The notes under the pieces are model-generated. The model was given only the letters and a program-made list of their open reading frames with translations. It was not told the origin of the DNA and searched no databases. The position numbers and the translations under genes are program-made. This document shows, piece by piece, positions 43,124 to 52,746 of a stretch of 64,000 nt of DNA. The DNA is from Parablautia muri (GTDB lineage: Bacteria; Bacillota; Clostridia; Lachnospirales; Lachnospiraceae): contig NZ_QZDT01000014.1 in assembly GCF_009917485.1 (NCBI RefSeq), positions 47,009-111,008 on the forward strand, in the 5' to 3' direction. Position 1 is the first letter of the stretch; every line of letters starts with the position of its first letter.

Positions 43124-43768
43124 TTATAAATGATACAATTCCAATCTCCCCCGATTGATTTCGTACACTTTATCACACAAAATCTCTATATCCTCTTTAT
43201 TGTGGCTTGCCAGTATAATTGTTTTTCCTTCGTCCCGCAGCCCCATCAAAATCCCTCTGACCTCCTCTACGCCCTGATTATCCAGACTGTTCATCGGCTC
43301 GTCCAGAATCAGTATCTCAGGATTTTCCATAATAGCCTGTGCTATGCCCAAACGCTGTTTCATTCCCAGAGAATATTTCCCAACCTTTTTACGACTGTCC
43401 GGGTCAAGTCCTACTTTTTCCATACTCTCCCTGATTTCCTTTTTACCGATTATATTACGTATGCCCGCCAGATATGCAAGGTTCTTAAACCCTGTATACC
43501 CCTTCAAAAATCCGGGATTTTCAATGATAATCCCTATGTTGCCCGCGAAATCCGTATCCTTTCCAATCTCTTTTCCACTTACAACAACCCGCCCTGCAGT
43601 GGGTTTTAAATAGCCTGTTATAAGCTTAAACAGAACGGTCTTTCCTGAACCGTTTCTTCCGACAATTCCATAGATTTTTCCTTTTTCCATATTTAAATTA
43701 ACATTTTCAAGAGCGGTAACATCACCAAATCTTTTGGTTAAATTCTCAATGCTGATAATCTCTGTCAT
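43124..43768 (-). CDS. ABC exporter ATP-binding protein
   Basis: 214 residues, short as in bacitracin/lantibiotic-type exporters. Walker A GRNGSGKT, signature YSLGMKQRLGIAQA, Walker B ILILDEPMNSLD, switch His in LASHNKED. It is the last gene of an apparent operon with three membrane proteins and a lipoprotein (43867-47423). The C-terminus is only about 10 residues past the nucleotide-binding domain. Substrate unknown. Confidence 0.92.
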   Translation of the reverse strand: MTEIISIENLTKRFGDVTALENVNLNMEKGKIYGIVGRNGSGKTVLFKLITGYLKPTAGRVVVSGKEIGKDTDFAGNIGIIIENPGFLKGYTGFKNLAYLAGIRNIIGKKEIRESMEKVGLDPDSRKKVGKYSLGMKQRLGIAQAIMENPEILILDEPMNSLDNQGVEEVRGILMGLRDEGKTIILASHNKEDIEILCDKVYEINRGRLELYHL

Positions 43769-43866
43769 ACGAAAAACCCTTTCCTTTCCTGACTAAAGCC
43801 CCGGAAGGCGGCTGCTACGCATCCGGCGCCGCTTTGCGGCTTATGATTCCCGCGATACCTTGATTT

Positions 43867-44505
43867 CTACCTGTTCCGCATTTTCCTCCCCAGCAAAATC
43901 CTTCCCGCCAGGTAGCCAATCGCAATCAACGTCATCTCGGTTAACAGGGAATACAGCACACAGACTCCCGTCTCCCCGAAATACCATTCACTCTGAAAAT
44001 ACATACCCCACATTCCGTACATAAATCGCGCTATCCTTATATTGAAAAAGCCCACGAGAAATGTAACTCCTTCCAGCAACAACAGGATTGCCGGTACAAG
44101 TTCCCTTGTCCTAATCATATCCAGCACAAGAAAGAAAGACAGTATCGTTATCATATGGGCAAACCATAAAGTAAACACTTTCCACACTTCGTCCGGAAAA
44201 CCCCCGGCATTCACAATATCAGCCGCCATTGCTACAAGAAACAAAAGCATCGCCGCCAATATACCATTGAACAGACCTCTGAGAAATTTCCGCCTCCACC
44301 ATATTTTAACCGTTGCATAACGGTAACACACAAACGGCTCTATTTTCCTCCACTTTTCAAGCCATACCCCTTCCGCCAGCAGACAAATGCCAATGGGCAA
44401 AAGCCATCTTGTCAGTTCATAGAGCACTTTATCAAAATCAACCATACAATCGAAACCGTCCTGTGAAACTCCGCCAAAAAATCTTAGAATCATGCTCTGC
44501 TCCAT
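43867..44505 (-). CDS. Integral membrane protein of the ABC operon
   Basis: 212 residues with about five or six hydrophobic helices (LLPIGICLLAEGVW, GILAAMLLFLVAMAADIV, FAHMITILSFFLVLDMI, LVPAILLLLEGVTFLVGFF, VLYSLLTEMTLIAIGYLAGRILLG). No family recognised. Position between an ATPase and two other membrane proteins makes it a likely permease subunit. ATG at 44505 with GGGAGG upstream. Confidence 0.75.
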   Translation of the reverse strand: MEQSMILRFFGGVSQDGFDCMVDFDKVLYELTRWLLPIGICLLAEGVWLEKWRKIEPFVCYRYATVKIWWRRKFLRGLFNGILAAMLLFLVAMAADIVNAGGFPDEVWKVFTLWFAHMITILSFFLVLDMIRTRELVPAILLLLEGVTFLVGFFNIRIARFMYGMWGMYFQSEWYFGETGVCVLYSLLTEMTLIAIGYLAGRILLGRKMRNR

Positions 44506-44593
44506 TATGCGCCTCCCTGTGTCCTTGTATTATCCCGCCTCGCTATTGCAGTCAAATACCCCGCTCCAAGCAACAAAACATCAAATTTTCAAC

Positions 44594-45400
44594 CTATCTC
44601 GCCTGAATATCCACCCTCTCTGCGGCAAATAATGATACCAGCGACATAACAAGAATGAAAGCCAACATCATACCAGGATACTTCCAATAACTGCCTGTGC
44701 CGTCTACATAATACGCCGGGCTCTGATGCACTCTGGCAATAACGGATAAAATAACACCTCCCAGATGCGCCGTTGCCACCGCCGCCAGTCCCCAAAAACT
44801 GCCAAGCACAAGGTTACAGACATACAGAAGGACGCCAAGGAATATGAAATAACATAGCATATACAAAAAAGTAATTCCAAACGCCTGTAAAGCCGTCATA
44901 TATTTCATCATCCCCACGCCCTCAAAGAAAACATAATATTTTTCCGCAACTGCACTCGAGGCGTTGGTCCCCAGCATATAAACCGGGCTGCTCCAAAGTC
45001 CTCCAAAAAAGCCATAAGGAATACTGGCTACAACGGAAACCACAGCCAAACACATTGTATACATAAAAGCCTGGGTTGAAATATATAGCAGCATACCCAT
45101 ATTCCAAATCCGTCTGCCACTGCGATACAGGAGTAAATAGGTATTCCCTTTGGCAAAAGGCGCATCCGAAATGACCAGCAGGTACCCCAGTACCCAGAAT
45201 CTGCCCGCTACACCCTGATTCTCTGAGACAATAAATGCCTCACAAATATTGACAGGTTCTTTCATCTCCATTGCGTACCCCAAAAAATCGTTTAAACTCA
45301 ACGCCAGAAATGTCACCCCCAGCAGATATCCCATGATTCCCCTAACGCTCCCTATTTCCTGCCGCAACATTCCATTGGTAATCCTTATCGCTTTACTCAT
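44594..45400 (-). CDS. ABC-type permease subunit
   Basis: 268 residues, six hydrophobic helices, e.g. IMGYLLGVTFLALSLNDFLGYAM and LLYISTQAFMYTMCLAVVSVVASI. The helical pattern is that of ABC-2 permeases, but no signature allows a firm family. It starts at 45400, overlapping the end of the preceding membrane gene by 8 bases; GGAGG lies 10 bases upstream. Likely partner of the genes at 43867 and 45393. Confidence 0.75.
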   Translation of the reverse strand: MSKAIRITNGMLRQEIGSVRGIMGYLLGVTFLALSLNDFLGYAMEMKEPVNICEAFIVSENQGVAGRFWVLGYLLVISDAPFAKGNTYLLLYRSGRRIWNMGMLLYISTQAFMYTMCLAVVSVVASIPYGFFGGLWSSPVYMLGTNASSAVAEKYYVFFEGVGMMKYMTALQAFGITFLYMLCYFIFLGVLLYVCNLVLGSFWGLAAVATAHLGGVILSVIARVHQSPAYYVDGTGSYWKYPGMMLAFILVMSLVSLFAAERVDIQAR

Positions 45401-46163
45401 CTTTGCATCTCCTCCTGAATCCTGTCATGGCGGCAGCAGCAGCGGCAAAAAGCCAGACGCACTCCATCACAAGCGACAGCAAATGTCCTGCATCGTCTCC
45501 ACGCACTAACAGGGCCGGATTCAGACAGTTGGGCATCAAAATATAAAGAGATTCATATAGGACAAAGGGCGCAATCAACGACACATACTTATTCGGCATC
45601 CACACTGCAAATGCCAATCCCACCAGCGCCCATGCCGCACCGAACAAAAAGCCCAGCAATACCTTGACTGCCACCATCACTCCAACCCCATAGGTCTGTC
45701 CTATTACCACCATTTCAATATCTGTCTCCACCCTCAAAACATTCACCCCAAAAGCATCCAGCCCCAAAGAATTGGCGTCAGCCAGCCCCGGCGCTTTCTG
45801 ATACACAGCCGCAAGGCATATGAGAAGATAGGGAAACGCAACAATTGCCCCGCCCGAGAGCGCTACGCTGGTCATCCTCACCCAGGCAAATTTCTGTATT
45901 TTCATCCGGGCAAGAATCAGCCTGTAATATCCGCTCTCATACTCCCCGCAAAAACGGGACGCATACCCCAGCACCGGGAATACCGGCAAAAATACAGTAA
46001 ACCCAGACACTGCAAGTATATTTACAATTGCATAATAAGGGCTTCCCGAATGGAGCGATTCTGTGACAAAATTATACGCAAGCAGTGCTCCCAGCCCGAA
46101 AATGCCTGCAAAAAATCCCGGATTGGCAAAGCTCCTTTTTATATCCGTCCATAAAAATTTCAT
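45393..46163 (-). CDS. ABC-type permease subunit
   Basis: 256 residues from the ATG at 46163 (GGAAGG 7 bases upstream). Six predicted membrane helices; the N-terminus FLWTDIKRSFANPGFFAGIFGLGALLAYN is the usual start of ABC-2 permeases in this kind of operon. It overlaps the next gene by 8 bases. It follows the lipoprotein gene after 51 bases. Confidence 0.78.
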   Translation of the reverse strand: MKFLWTDIKRSFANPGFFAGIFGLGALLAYNFVTESLHSGSPYYAIVNILAVSGFTVFLPVFPVLGYASRFCGEYESGYYRLILARMKIQKFAWVRMTSVALSGGAIVAFPYLLICLAAVYQKAPGLADANSLGLDAFGVNVLRVETDIEMVVIGQTYGVGVMVAVKVLLGFLFGAAWALVGLAFAVWMPNKYVSLIAPFVLYESLYILMPNCLNPALLVRGDDAGHLLSLVMECVWLFAAAAAAMTGFRRRCKDE

Positions 46164-46214
46164 ATGCATGCCTTCCTGCACCTTCCATCACTTTACCCGC
46201 TTTCACCAACATTT

Positions 46215-47423
46215 CTAATCAGCATCTTCCAGTTCTCCTGTGACTGCATTCACGCAAATATGTACCGGCCCCACTGCATCGCCATAGCCTCCATCCACAT
46301 ATTCGTCAAGAGGTATATAGATATGCCATATGGGCGTAAGCACCAGCTCAGGCTTATACTCTATCTCATCCGTGGCAGGCGCAGGATTGGGCACCGGATA
46401 ATAATTTAATTCCACTCTATCGTATGTTATTCTACCGTCCGACTCTATCATGCCGTTGTCCAGATACTGCTCAAGTGTTTTCAGGACCTGTTCAAACGAA
46501 AGAGCCGTAACAGGTTCTTTATTCGCTGCTTTTCCGCAAAAATCTATTAGGGTTACCTCCGCCACACCCTCCTTCGAAACATACGCATACCCGTTTGGCG
46601 AAACCTGTCCCAAAGCATAGCTATCGCTCCCGATATCCACCACTATACCGTCATAGACAGGTACGAACTCCATACGGTAATAGCTGTAATCACTTCCCTC
46701 CACATAATAAACCGCTTTAAAGGCAAGCTCACTCACCCCCACAGTTCCCACCTTATCCAGAAGGATTTCCCGGGCTCTTTCTGCCGAGAAACTGCCTTCC
46801 TCCATCCGGTCCCTGGTAATGAGCGTTTCGTTGCAGTCCCCATCGTAAATCCTAAAGCATTTTTCCCTTAAGTCATTATCAATATAGCACGCCCCTGTAT
46901 GACTTGAAAAGGATGCCTCCTTTGTCCCATCGCTAATCCTGTCTGCACTGTGATCGCCGAATTTGGAATATAAAAACTTTTCTCCGCTTTCATCGCCAGT
47001 GGCATTATATCTGTCGTTCTCCTCTATCTCGCTTAAAAGTTCCTGTGAGGTGTCCTCTATGGCGCCGCTTTCGCTGTCAAGGAAGGCAACAAGAGCATCT
47101 CTGTCAAGTCCATCATCCGGCTTAAGTGTGATTTTGTACAAGTTATCAGGTATTGCGGGAATTTCGGCGTTTATATTTATTTTGTTATCGCCTGTACCTA
47201 CTGTACCCTGGTATTGACCTGCTGCCTGCTTCCGGGCTCCATCTTCCCCTTGTATCTGTTCCTGTTCGTCTGCTGCAACAATCTCCTGCACCTGCCTTTC
47301 CATATCACTCTGGGCGTGCATAATGCCGTTTCCTTCCGCCACATCCGGCGTTTTCTGACAGCCGGTAAGCCCAAACGCGCAAAATATTGCCACCATCGTC
47401 AGGCATAGAATGTTTTTTCTCAT
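46215..47423 (-). CDS. Lipoprotein (DUF6034-like) of the ABC operon
   Basis: 402 residues from the ATG at 47423 (GGAGG 7 bases upstream); the longer frame to 47537 has no site. Signal peptide with lipobox FGLTGC, so it is anchored outside the membrane. The rest is soluble and acidic, with NKININAEIPAIPDNLYKITL near residue 90 and a C-terminal domain with HIYIPLDEYVDGGYG and VHICVNAVTGELEDAD. The similarity to DUF6034 proteins is from memory and moderate. Its place before three permease genes and an ATPase suggests an accessory or immunity-type role, which is inference. Confidence 0.75.
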   Translation of the reverse strand: MRKNILCLTMVAIFCAFGLTGCQKTPDVAEGNGIMHAQSDMERQVQEIVAADEQEQIQGEDGARKQAAGQYQGTVGTGDNKININAEIPAIPDNLYKITLKPDDGLDRDALVAFLDSESGAIEDTSQELLSEIEENDRYNATGDESGEKFLYSKFGDHSADRISDGTKEASFSSHTGACYIDNDLREKCFRIYDGDCNETLITRDRMEEGSFSAERAREILLDKVGTVGVSELAFKAVYYVEGSDYSYYRMEFVPVYDGIVVDIGSDSYALGQVSPNGYAYVSKEGVAEVTLIDFCGKAANKEPVTALSFEQVLKTLEQYLDNGMIESDGRITYDRVELNYYPVPNPAPATDEIEYKPELVLTPIWHIYIPLDEYVDGGYGDAVGPVHICVNAVTGELEDAD

Positions 47424-47607
47424 ACTGATACCTCCTACAAGATTCCTTTGTAATTTGGCATGCTTTTCGGCGCTGTCTTTATTTTCCAAGCCGCTTCTTT
47501 CCACATGCTTATCAAACCATACCACAAATTCGGACACTTTTTGGAGTTTGGCGAAATCAGACCATATTTATGACGAAATCAGCCTGAGAAATTATTATTT
47601 TCTTATA

Positions 47608-48846
47608 TTACATCTCTTTTATGTACATTATGATATCTGTTTCCATACTTCCGTTTTCACATATCAGCTCCATATCTCCGTGATATTTTTCGATAATCCT
47701 TTGCACATTGCCCAGACCTATCCCATGATTTGGCGCGTCTTCTTTTGTTGTTTCCAGACGCCCTACCTTTCCGTCTGCAATTCCCAGGCAACTGTTGCGG
47801 ATATGGATAAACAGAATTCCTTTCTCCAGATTGATTGCTATTTTCAGCTTTTTTTCTTCTGTCTTGCCCGCCGCCTCTATTGCATTATCAAGCAGATTCC
47901 CCAATACTACATTTAAGTCAAAAGAGTGCAGCATCAGTTTTTCCGGTATACTTATCTTTGCCTCCACCGTGTCCAGAATCTCATTTGCCCTTTGCAGCTT
48001 GTAATTTAACAAGCTGTCCACAGACTCGTTCCCTGTGGAAATATACTCTGATGGGTTAACCATAAAATTCTGCATGGAACTAAGATACCGGCCGGCTTCT
48101 TCCCACTCTCTTTTCTGCAAAAGCATCTGAAGCGCCAATATATGGTTTTTCATGTCATGCCTCAACGCACGGAGACGTCCCTGGGATTCCATAATCACAT
48201 CCAGTTGGTTAGCGTATGCGTATGTCTGCTGCCGGTATATATCATTTTCCCTTAAATTCCTGTAATTTTCCGCCATCATATGATAGAGATAAAATATACT
48301 CAGATTGATAATCAGTATGGAAATACATATCAACATCGCCGTTGCCCCCTCATATCCTCCATACAGCAAAACACATAAAATGAATACACTTGCTAAAGGA
48401 ATTACAATTAAGATAAAGGTCTGCCTTTTATCAAATGCTATTTCCCTGCTGTCCGCCGGATAAGCTATATGGCTGATAATGGTGACAAGAATCAGAAGCA
48501 AAAGCGTTTGGATTGCCTGCTGATGTATGATGAACTTTTGCGAAAAGGCAAAAAACACTGCAAGAGCGCATGCCATGTCCGTAATAAACACCACCAGCGA
48601 CACCCATATCCGGTTTTTCCATGTTCCCTGATACAAAAAGGTAAGTCCTGCGATTCCAAGATAATTACAGATTCCGTACGGTACCGAAATATTAAAAATA
48701 CCATACAGGATTGCGCTCAGCAGATAATAACATGCAAATCCACTCCATACCTTTTTTCCGTCTTCATCATCTACAGGAAAAAACAGTTCCATCATTTTCC
48801 TGATAACTAATACCCTCAGAATATTTACAATCAGTTCTGATATCAC
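47608..48846 (-). CDS. GHKL sensor histidine kinase
   Basis: 412 residues from the GTG at 48846 (GGAGG 5 bases upstream); an ATG at 48858 is the alternative. Six or seven membrane helices fill the N-terminal half (about 1-200). The cytoplasmic part has the phosphoacceptor region LRALRHDMKNHILALQM, the N-box LGNLLDNAIEAAGK and the G-box HGIGLGNVQRIIEKY. This is the AgrC/NatK-like class that pairs with LytTR regulators. Its partner is the next gene upstream. No agrB/agrD-like peptide gene is seen nearby. It precedes the lipoprotein/ABC operon, which it may control. Confidence 0.92.
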   Translation of the reverse strand: MISELIVNILRVLVIRKMMELFFPVDDEDGKKVWSGFACYYLLSAILYGIFNISVPYGICNYLGIAGLTFLYQGTWKNRIWVSLVVFITDMACALAVFFAFSQKFIIHQQAIQTLLLLILVTIISHIAYPADSREIAFDKRQTFILIVIPLASVFILCVLLYGGYEGATAMLICISILIINLSIFYLYHMMAENYRNLRENDIYRQQTYAYANQLDVIMESQGRLRALRHDMKNHILALQMLLQKREWEEAGRYLSSMQNFMVNPSEYISTGNESVDSLLNYKLQRANEILDTVEAKISIPEKLMLHSFDLNVVLGNLLDNAIEAAGKTEEKKLKIAINLEKGILFIHIRNSCLGIADGKVGRLETTKEDAPNHGIGLGNVQRIIEKYHGDMELICENGSMETDIIMYIKEM

Positions 48847-48896
48847 ATTAACCTCCATGTCGCTGCTTTGCATCGGCACATTTGTGACTTTTCAAT

Positions 48897-49622
48897 CTAT
48901 TGACCATATATTTCCGTTCTCCGGTATTGCTTTACTTTATCTCTTATTTGCTTCCGATATGGCTTACTGATACTTAAAACAGTTCCATCAGACATTCTCA
49001 CATAATCGTAGGCGTATTCGCCGACATATAGCTGATTGACTATATAAGACTGGTGTATCATCATAAAATCGGCGGGAAGTTCTTCTATGATACTTTTCAG
49101 CTTTCCATAAAATTCATCTTCGCTGTTCCTTGCAACCAGTTTGATTTTCTTATCCATACTCGTAAAATAGACAATATCCTTTGTCGGAATCCTGAATATT
49201 ACGCTCCCCTTTTGGTACTCGAAGCAGTTTCTGAGGCTTTGCTTTAGCCTGATGCTTCTGATAAGAACTTCCTTTATCTGCTCACCGGATACGGGCTTTA
49301 CCAGAAAATCAAGAGGTTGAACCTTAAACAGCTGCATTGCGTACGTCTGCTTGGAAGATATATATACGATATGAGTATTGATGTCCTCCATTCTATTGCG
49401 AATAAACTTACCTATTGATATACCATCTGCCTGTACCAATTCGATATCCAGAAAAATCAAATCCACCTGTATGTCATTTTGTAAATCATGCAGCATACTT
49501 TCACCGGAGTACCAAACTTCAGCATCGACTTTTACTGACAATTCTTTTGCAATTTGATAAATTTGTTCTTCTAATCCGGAACATAATGCTTTATCATCAT
49601 CACAGATTCCAATCCTGTACAT
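48897..49622 (-). CDS. LytTR-family response regulator
   Basis: 241 residues. Receiver domain with acidic pocket ICDDD (about 6-10), phosphoacceptor Asp59 in LIFLDIEL and the Lys in FLVKPV, then a LytTR DNA-binding domain (VIFRIPTKDIVYFTSMDKKIKLVARN ... MIHQSYIVNQLYVGEYAYDYVRMSDGTVLSISKPYRKQI). It regulates target promoters when phosphorylated by the GHKL kinase encoded 50 bases downstream. Target promoters here are unknown; the neighbouring ABC/lipoprotein operon is a candidate. ATG at 49622; the ribosome site is weak (GAGGTA). Confidence 0.93.
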   Translation of the reverse strand: MYRIGICDDDKALCSGLEEQIYQIAKELSVKVDAEVWYSGESMLHDLQNDIQVDLIFLDIELVQADGISIGKFIRNRMEDINTHIVYISSKQTYAMQLFKVQPLDFLVKPVSGEQIKEVLIRSIRLKQSLRNCFEYQKGSVIFRIPTKDIVYFTSMDKKIKLVARNSEDEFYGKLKSIIEELPADFMMIHQSYIVNQLYVGEYAYDYVRMSDGTVLSISKPYRKQIRDKVKQYRRTEIYGQ

Positions 49623-49748
49623 ACCTCATTCCCTCTCTGTGAAACATGCATTTATTTCAATCTTTTCTCGTCCTGTTTCTGGTTCAAATTGACGTCTGCC
49701 AGCTCTTTTTTGTCAAAAATAAAACAAGCGTATCACTTTACAAACATT

Positions 49749-51992
49749 CTACATCATAGTATCATCCCGCAGGGCATCCGCCAAATTGACCTTAAGTATC
49801 TTTTTTCCGCCGAGGTAATATGCCCATGCCACGAACCCAAAGACAGTTATAATAAACGCCAGAATCGGCAGAACCGGCGCCACTTTGATAAATTCTATAG
49901 GGTCTAAATAACTCGCCTTAATCATAAGCGCCACAGCCACTATTGTCAACATTGATGTGATAAGCACCGGACGTCCGACAATAACCAGAGCCTCAATGCA
50001 AAATATTTTGCGTATTCCTGCCGGTGTAAGTCCAACAGACTGTAACCGTGCAAATTCCCGTTTCCTTTGACGCAGGAAACCCAAAGTATGGGAAAACACA
50101 TGGGCGATCCCAATGATTGCAAGCAGAACACAAAACGCGCCTAATATCAGTTCATACCCCCCTATCATTTTATCATTGTCTATTCTCTCCTGAATACGGT
50201 TCTCGCTTTCCACTTCATATTCCCGGCTGACCACCTGCATTATCTCATCTTCCAGCATATTCATTGCATCCGGTTCTGTCCTGTCATTTGCCAGTACCCG
50301 GACATAAGCATCCTGCTCCGCTCCGCCTATCTGCCTTTTGATTTCCTTCCACAGGGATAAAGGGAGAAACTCTACCAGCGGAAAGTCGGATTTTTCGTAT
50401 TCTTCCCGCAGAAGCGGATATTCCTGTGTACAAGCCAGCACCGGAATCTCTGTCATGCTTTCAAATGCCCTGTCTCCTTTGGCGGCAGCGTTATGCAAAA
50501 CAATTGTTTCCATATCATCTTTCACATAGGGAATGTATTTTGGATAACGGAAGTTACTGTTTTCACTGTCCCATAGCCGGTTTAAGACAATGCCCCCGTC
50601 AAGCCGGAACGCAATTCCAATCTGTTCACAGAATTCACCGAAACTTTCATCATCCAATATAACCAGAGGCGCCTTTACCTGAAAAGCTCCCTCACCAGAA
50701 AATTGAGGCTCACCTGAAAACGCTTCCAAACCGCCTGCTGCCAGCAGCTGCTGGCTTTGCGCTTCCTCCGGCAATATGCACACCGCCTCCGCCTTTTGAT
50801 ATACAACACTGCTGTCTACTCCTGACAGTTCCCGAATGTCCTTTGCCAGTGTAAAATCCTCTATGGGAGTATCTTTCACCGTCACCATGACATCCCATGC
50901 ATCCTGGTATTTTTCAAAATAGGTATGATTTGTGCTGATACCGGAAAGCGTCCAAAAGCACTGCATTGTCATAAATCCAAAAAAAGCCAGTGTCAGTGAC
51001 AATGAGGTGGTACGCAAAGCCTTTCTCTGGGCCTTTATCGCATTTCCGGCTATTTCTCCTTCCATTCCGAACAATGTGGATAAAATAGGGGAATGCTTTT
51101 TTACCCAAAATCCCATACGCCTTTTTTTAAGCTGTAATTCATCCGTACCCCGGATTGATTCAAGCGGAGTCAATCTGCTTAGCTTTCTCGCCGGAAGCCA
51201 TGCGGAAACAAGCACTGTAAGGATAGATAAGATAAGGACAAGAAGCAGAAGAAACGGATGGCAGCTATAGGACATCTGCCGCCCTCCCACAAGGTTCTTT
51301 GCAAAAGCGTTCATTCCCCAAACGGTACCAAAGCTGAAAACAATTCCTGACAAAATCCCCGCCATAATCGGCACGGCAGCGCGAACAAGCGCCTCCTGTA
51401 TCAGACATGCCCGAATCTGCCCCGGAGTAGCCCCAATGCTTGAAAAAATTCCAAATTGGTGAACCCTGCTGTTCATAGATACCGCAAAGGAATTATGGAT
51501 TACCAGTATCAAAGAAAAGCACATAATCACCACGATCACCAGATAGGCCGGCATCAGAAGCCTTGGCATATCGTCCCCCGGAATACGGACAAAATAAAGG
51601 GATAAAAGCTGATAATTGTAATCGGCCGCATCTTCCGGCAATCCCAGAATATTTACCAGGGCGCGCATATCCTGATATACCGTCTTTTTGTTAGAAAAAT
51701 ACACATCCATCACGGTTCCCTGTTCCCCGGATAATTCCTCATTCACTACCGCCTTTTCCACATTGGCAAAATGATTGACAGCCGCCAGATCATTTCCACT
51801 GATTTCCCCGGTGATGCGGCCATGCCAGTCGCCGTCCTCCAATTTCGTCCCTTCAATGCCATCCAGCCAGAAATTGTAAAACAGACAACAAAGAAAAGAG
51901 AGAAACAATGCGGCAATGAAGGATGCCGCCATGATAGATATACCGGAAGTGCGGTTATTTTTTATATAATCTTTTGCATAATTTTTCCACAT
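49749..51992 (-). CDS. FtsX-type ABC transporter permease
   Basis: 747 residues from the ATG at 51992; a GTG at 52001 (GTGA overlapping the upstream stop) is the alternative. Two FtsX domains: an N-terminal helix, a large extracellular domain, then helix clusters around residues 155-290 (VIVVIMCFSLILVIHNSFAVS, MAGILSGIVFSFGTVWGMNA, LLLLVLILSILTVLVSAWLPA) and a second set near the C-terminus. The layout resembles the BceB/VraG and MacB-like permeases of antimicrobial peptide resistance. It works with the ATPase just upstream. It is the fourth gene of the regulator-kinase-ATPase-permease operon. Confidence 0.9.
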   Translation of the reverse strand: MWKNYAKDYIKNNRTSGISIMAASFIAALFLSFLCCLFYNFWLDGIEGTKLEDGDWHGRITGEISGNDLAAVNHFANVEKAVVNEELSGEQGTVMDVYFSNKKTVYQDMRALVNILGLPEDAADYNYQLLSLYFVRIPGDDMPRLLMPAYLVIVVIMCFSLILVIHNSFAVSMNSRVHQFGIFSSIGATPGQIRACLIQEALVRAAVPIMAGILSGIVFSFGTVWGMNAFAKNLVGGRQMSYSCHPFLLLLVLILSILTVLVSAWLPARKLSRLTPLESIRGTDELQLKKRRMGFWVKKHSPILSTLFGMEGEIAGNAIKAQRKALRTTSLSLTLAFFGFMTMQCFWTLSGISTNHTYFEKYQDAWDVMVTVKDTPIEDFTLAKDIRELSGVDSSVVYQKAEAVCILPEEAQSQQLLAAGGLEAFSGEPQFSGEGAFQVKAPLVILDDESFGEFCEQIGIAFRLDGGIVLNRLWDSENSNFRYPKYIPYVKDDMETIVLHNAAAKGDRAFESMTEIPVLACTQEYPLLREEYEKSDFPLVEFLPLSLWKEIKRQIGGAEQDAYVRVLANDRTEPDAMNMLEDEIMQVVSREYEVESENRIQERIDNDKMIGGYELILGAFCVLLAIIGIAHVFSHTLGFLRQRKREFARLQSVGLTPAGIRKIFCIEALVIVGRPVLITSMLTIVAVALMIKASYLDPIEFIKVAPVLPILAFIITVFGFVAWAYYLGGKKILKVNLADALRDDTMM

Positions 51993-51997
51993 ACTGC

Positions 51998-52678
51998 TCA
52001 CCCCCGCTTCTCATCGCTGACAATCCGCCCATCCTCTATGGTTACAATGCGGTCTGTCTCAAGCGCAATCTTCTCGTCATGCGTAATCAACAAAATGGTC
52101 TGCTTCAGATTACGGTTGGATAATTTCAGCATATCAATGATTTCTCTTGAATTTTTCTGATCCAAATTTCCCGTGGGCTCGTCCGCTAAAAGGATCGCCG
52201 GACGGTATATCAAAGACCGTGCAATCGCTGCCCGCTGCTGCTGGCCTCCTGATAACTGGTTCGGGAGTGATTCTAACCTGTCGGCGATTCCTAAGGATCC
52301 GACTATCTGTTCAAAATATTCCTGGTTCGGCTTTTTCTTATCCAATAGCAGCGGCATCAGGATGTTTTTCCGAATAGTAAGCGTTGGTATCAGATTATAA
52401 AACTGATAGACCAGCCCCACCTTCCTGCGTCTGAAGACAGCTGCCTCGGTTTGATTCAAGGTTGAAATATCGGTTCCTTCAATGATGACCTTTCCCTCCG
52501 TAGGTTTATCCACGGATCCAAGGATATGCAGTAAGGTAGATTTTCCGGAACCGGAAGCCCCCACAATTGCCACAAATTCTCCCTTCTCCACGGACAAATC
52601 CACTTTGTCCAAAGCCGTAACCTTGCTGTTTCCGGCGCCGTATAACTTTTGAATCCCTTCGCATTTCAAAATCTCCAT
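51998..52678 (-). CDS. ABC transporter ATPase (LolD/MacB-like)
   Basis: 226 residues. Walker A GASGSGKST, Q-loop VYQFYNLIPTL, signature LSGGQQQRAAIARSL, Walker B ILLADEPTGNLD and the switch His in LLITHDEKIA. Typical of the ATPases that partner FtsX permeases in antimicrobial-peptide export or lipoprotein handling. The stop overlaps the possible GTG start of the permease. The preceding kinase gene ends 68 bases upstream. Confidence 0.94.
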   Translation of the reverse strand: MEILKCEGIQKLYGAGNSKVTALDKVDLSVEKGEFVAIVGASGSGKSTLLHILGSVDKPTEGKVIIEGTDISTLNQTEAAVFRRRKVGLVYQFYNLIPTLTIRKNILMPLLLDKKKPNQEYFEQIVGSLGIADRLESLPNQLSGGQQQRAAIARSLIYRPAILLADEPTGNLDQKNSREIIDMLKLSNRNLKQTILLITHDEKIALETDRIVTIEDGRIVSDEKRG

Positions 52679-52746
52679 GCCTTATTTCCTCCTGTCATGA
52701 ATTGTACATTGCTTATAATTCTATTATAGCAACGTTAAGTGACAAC

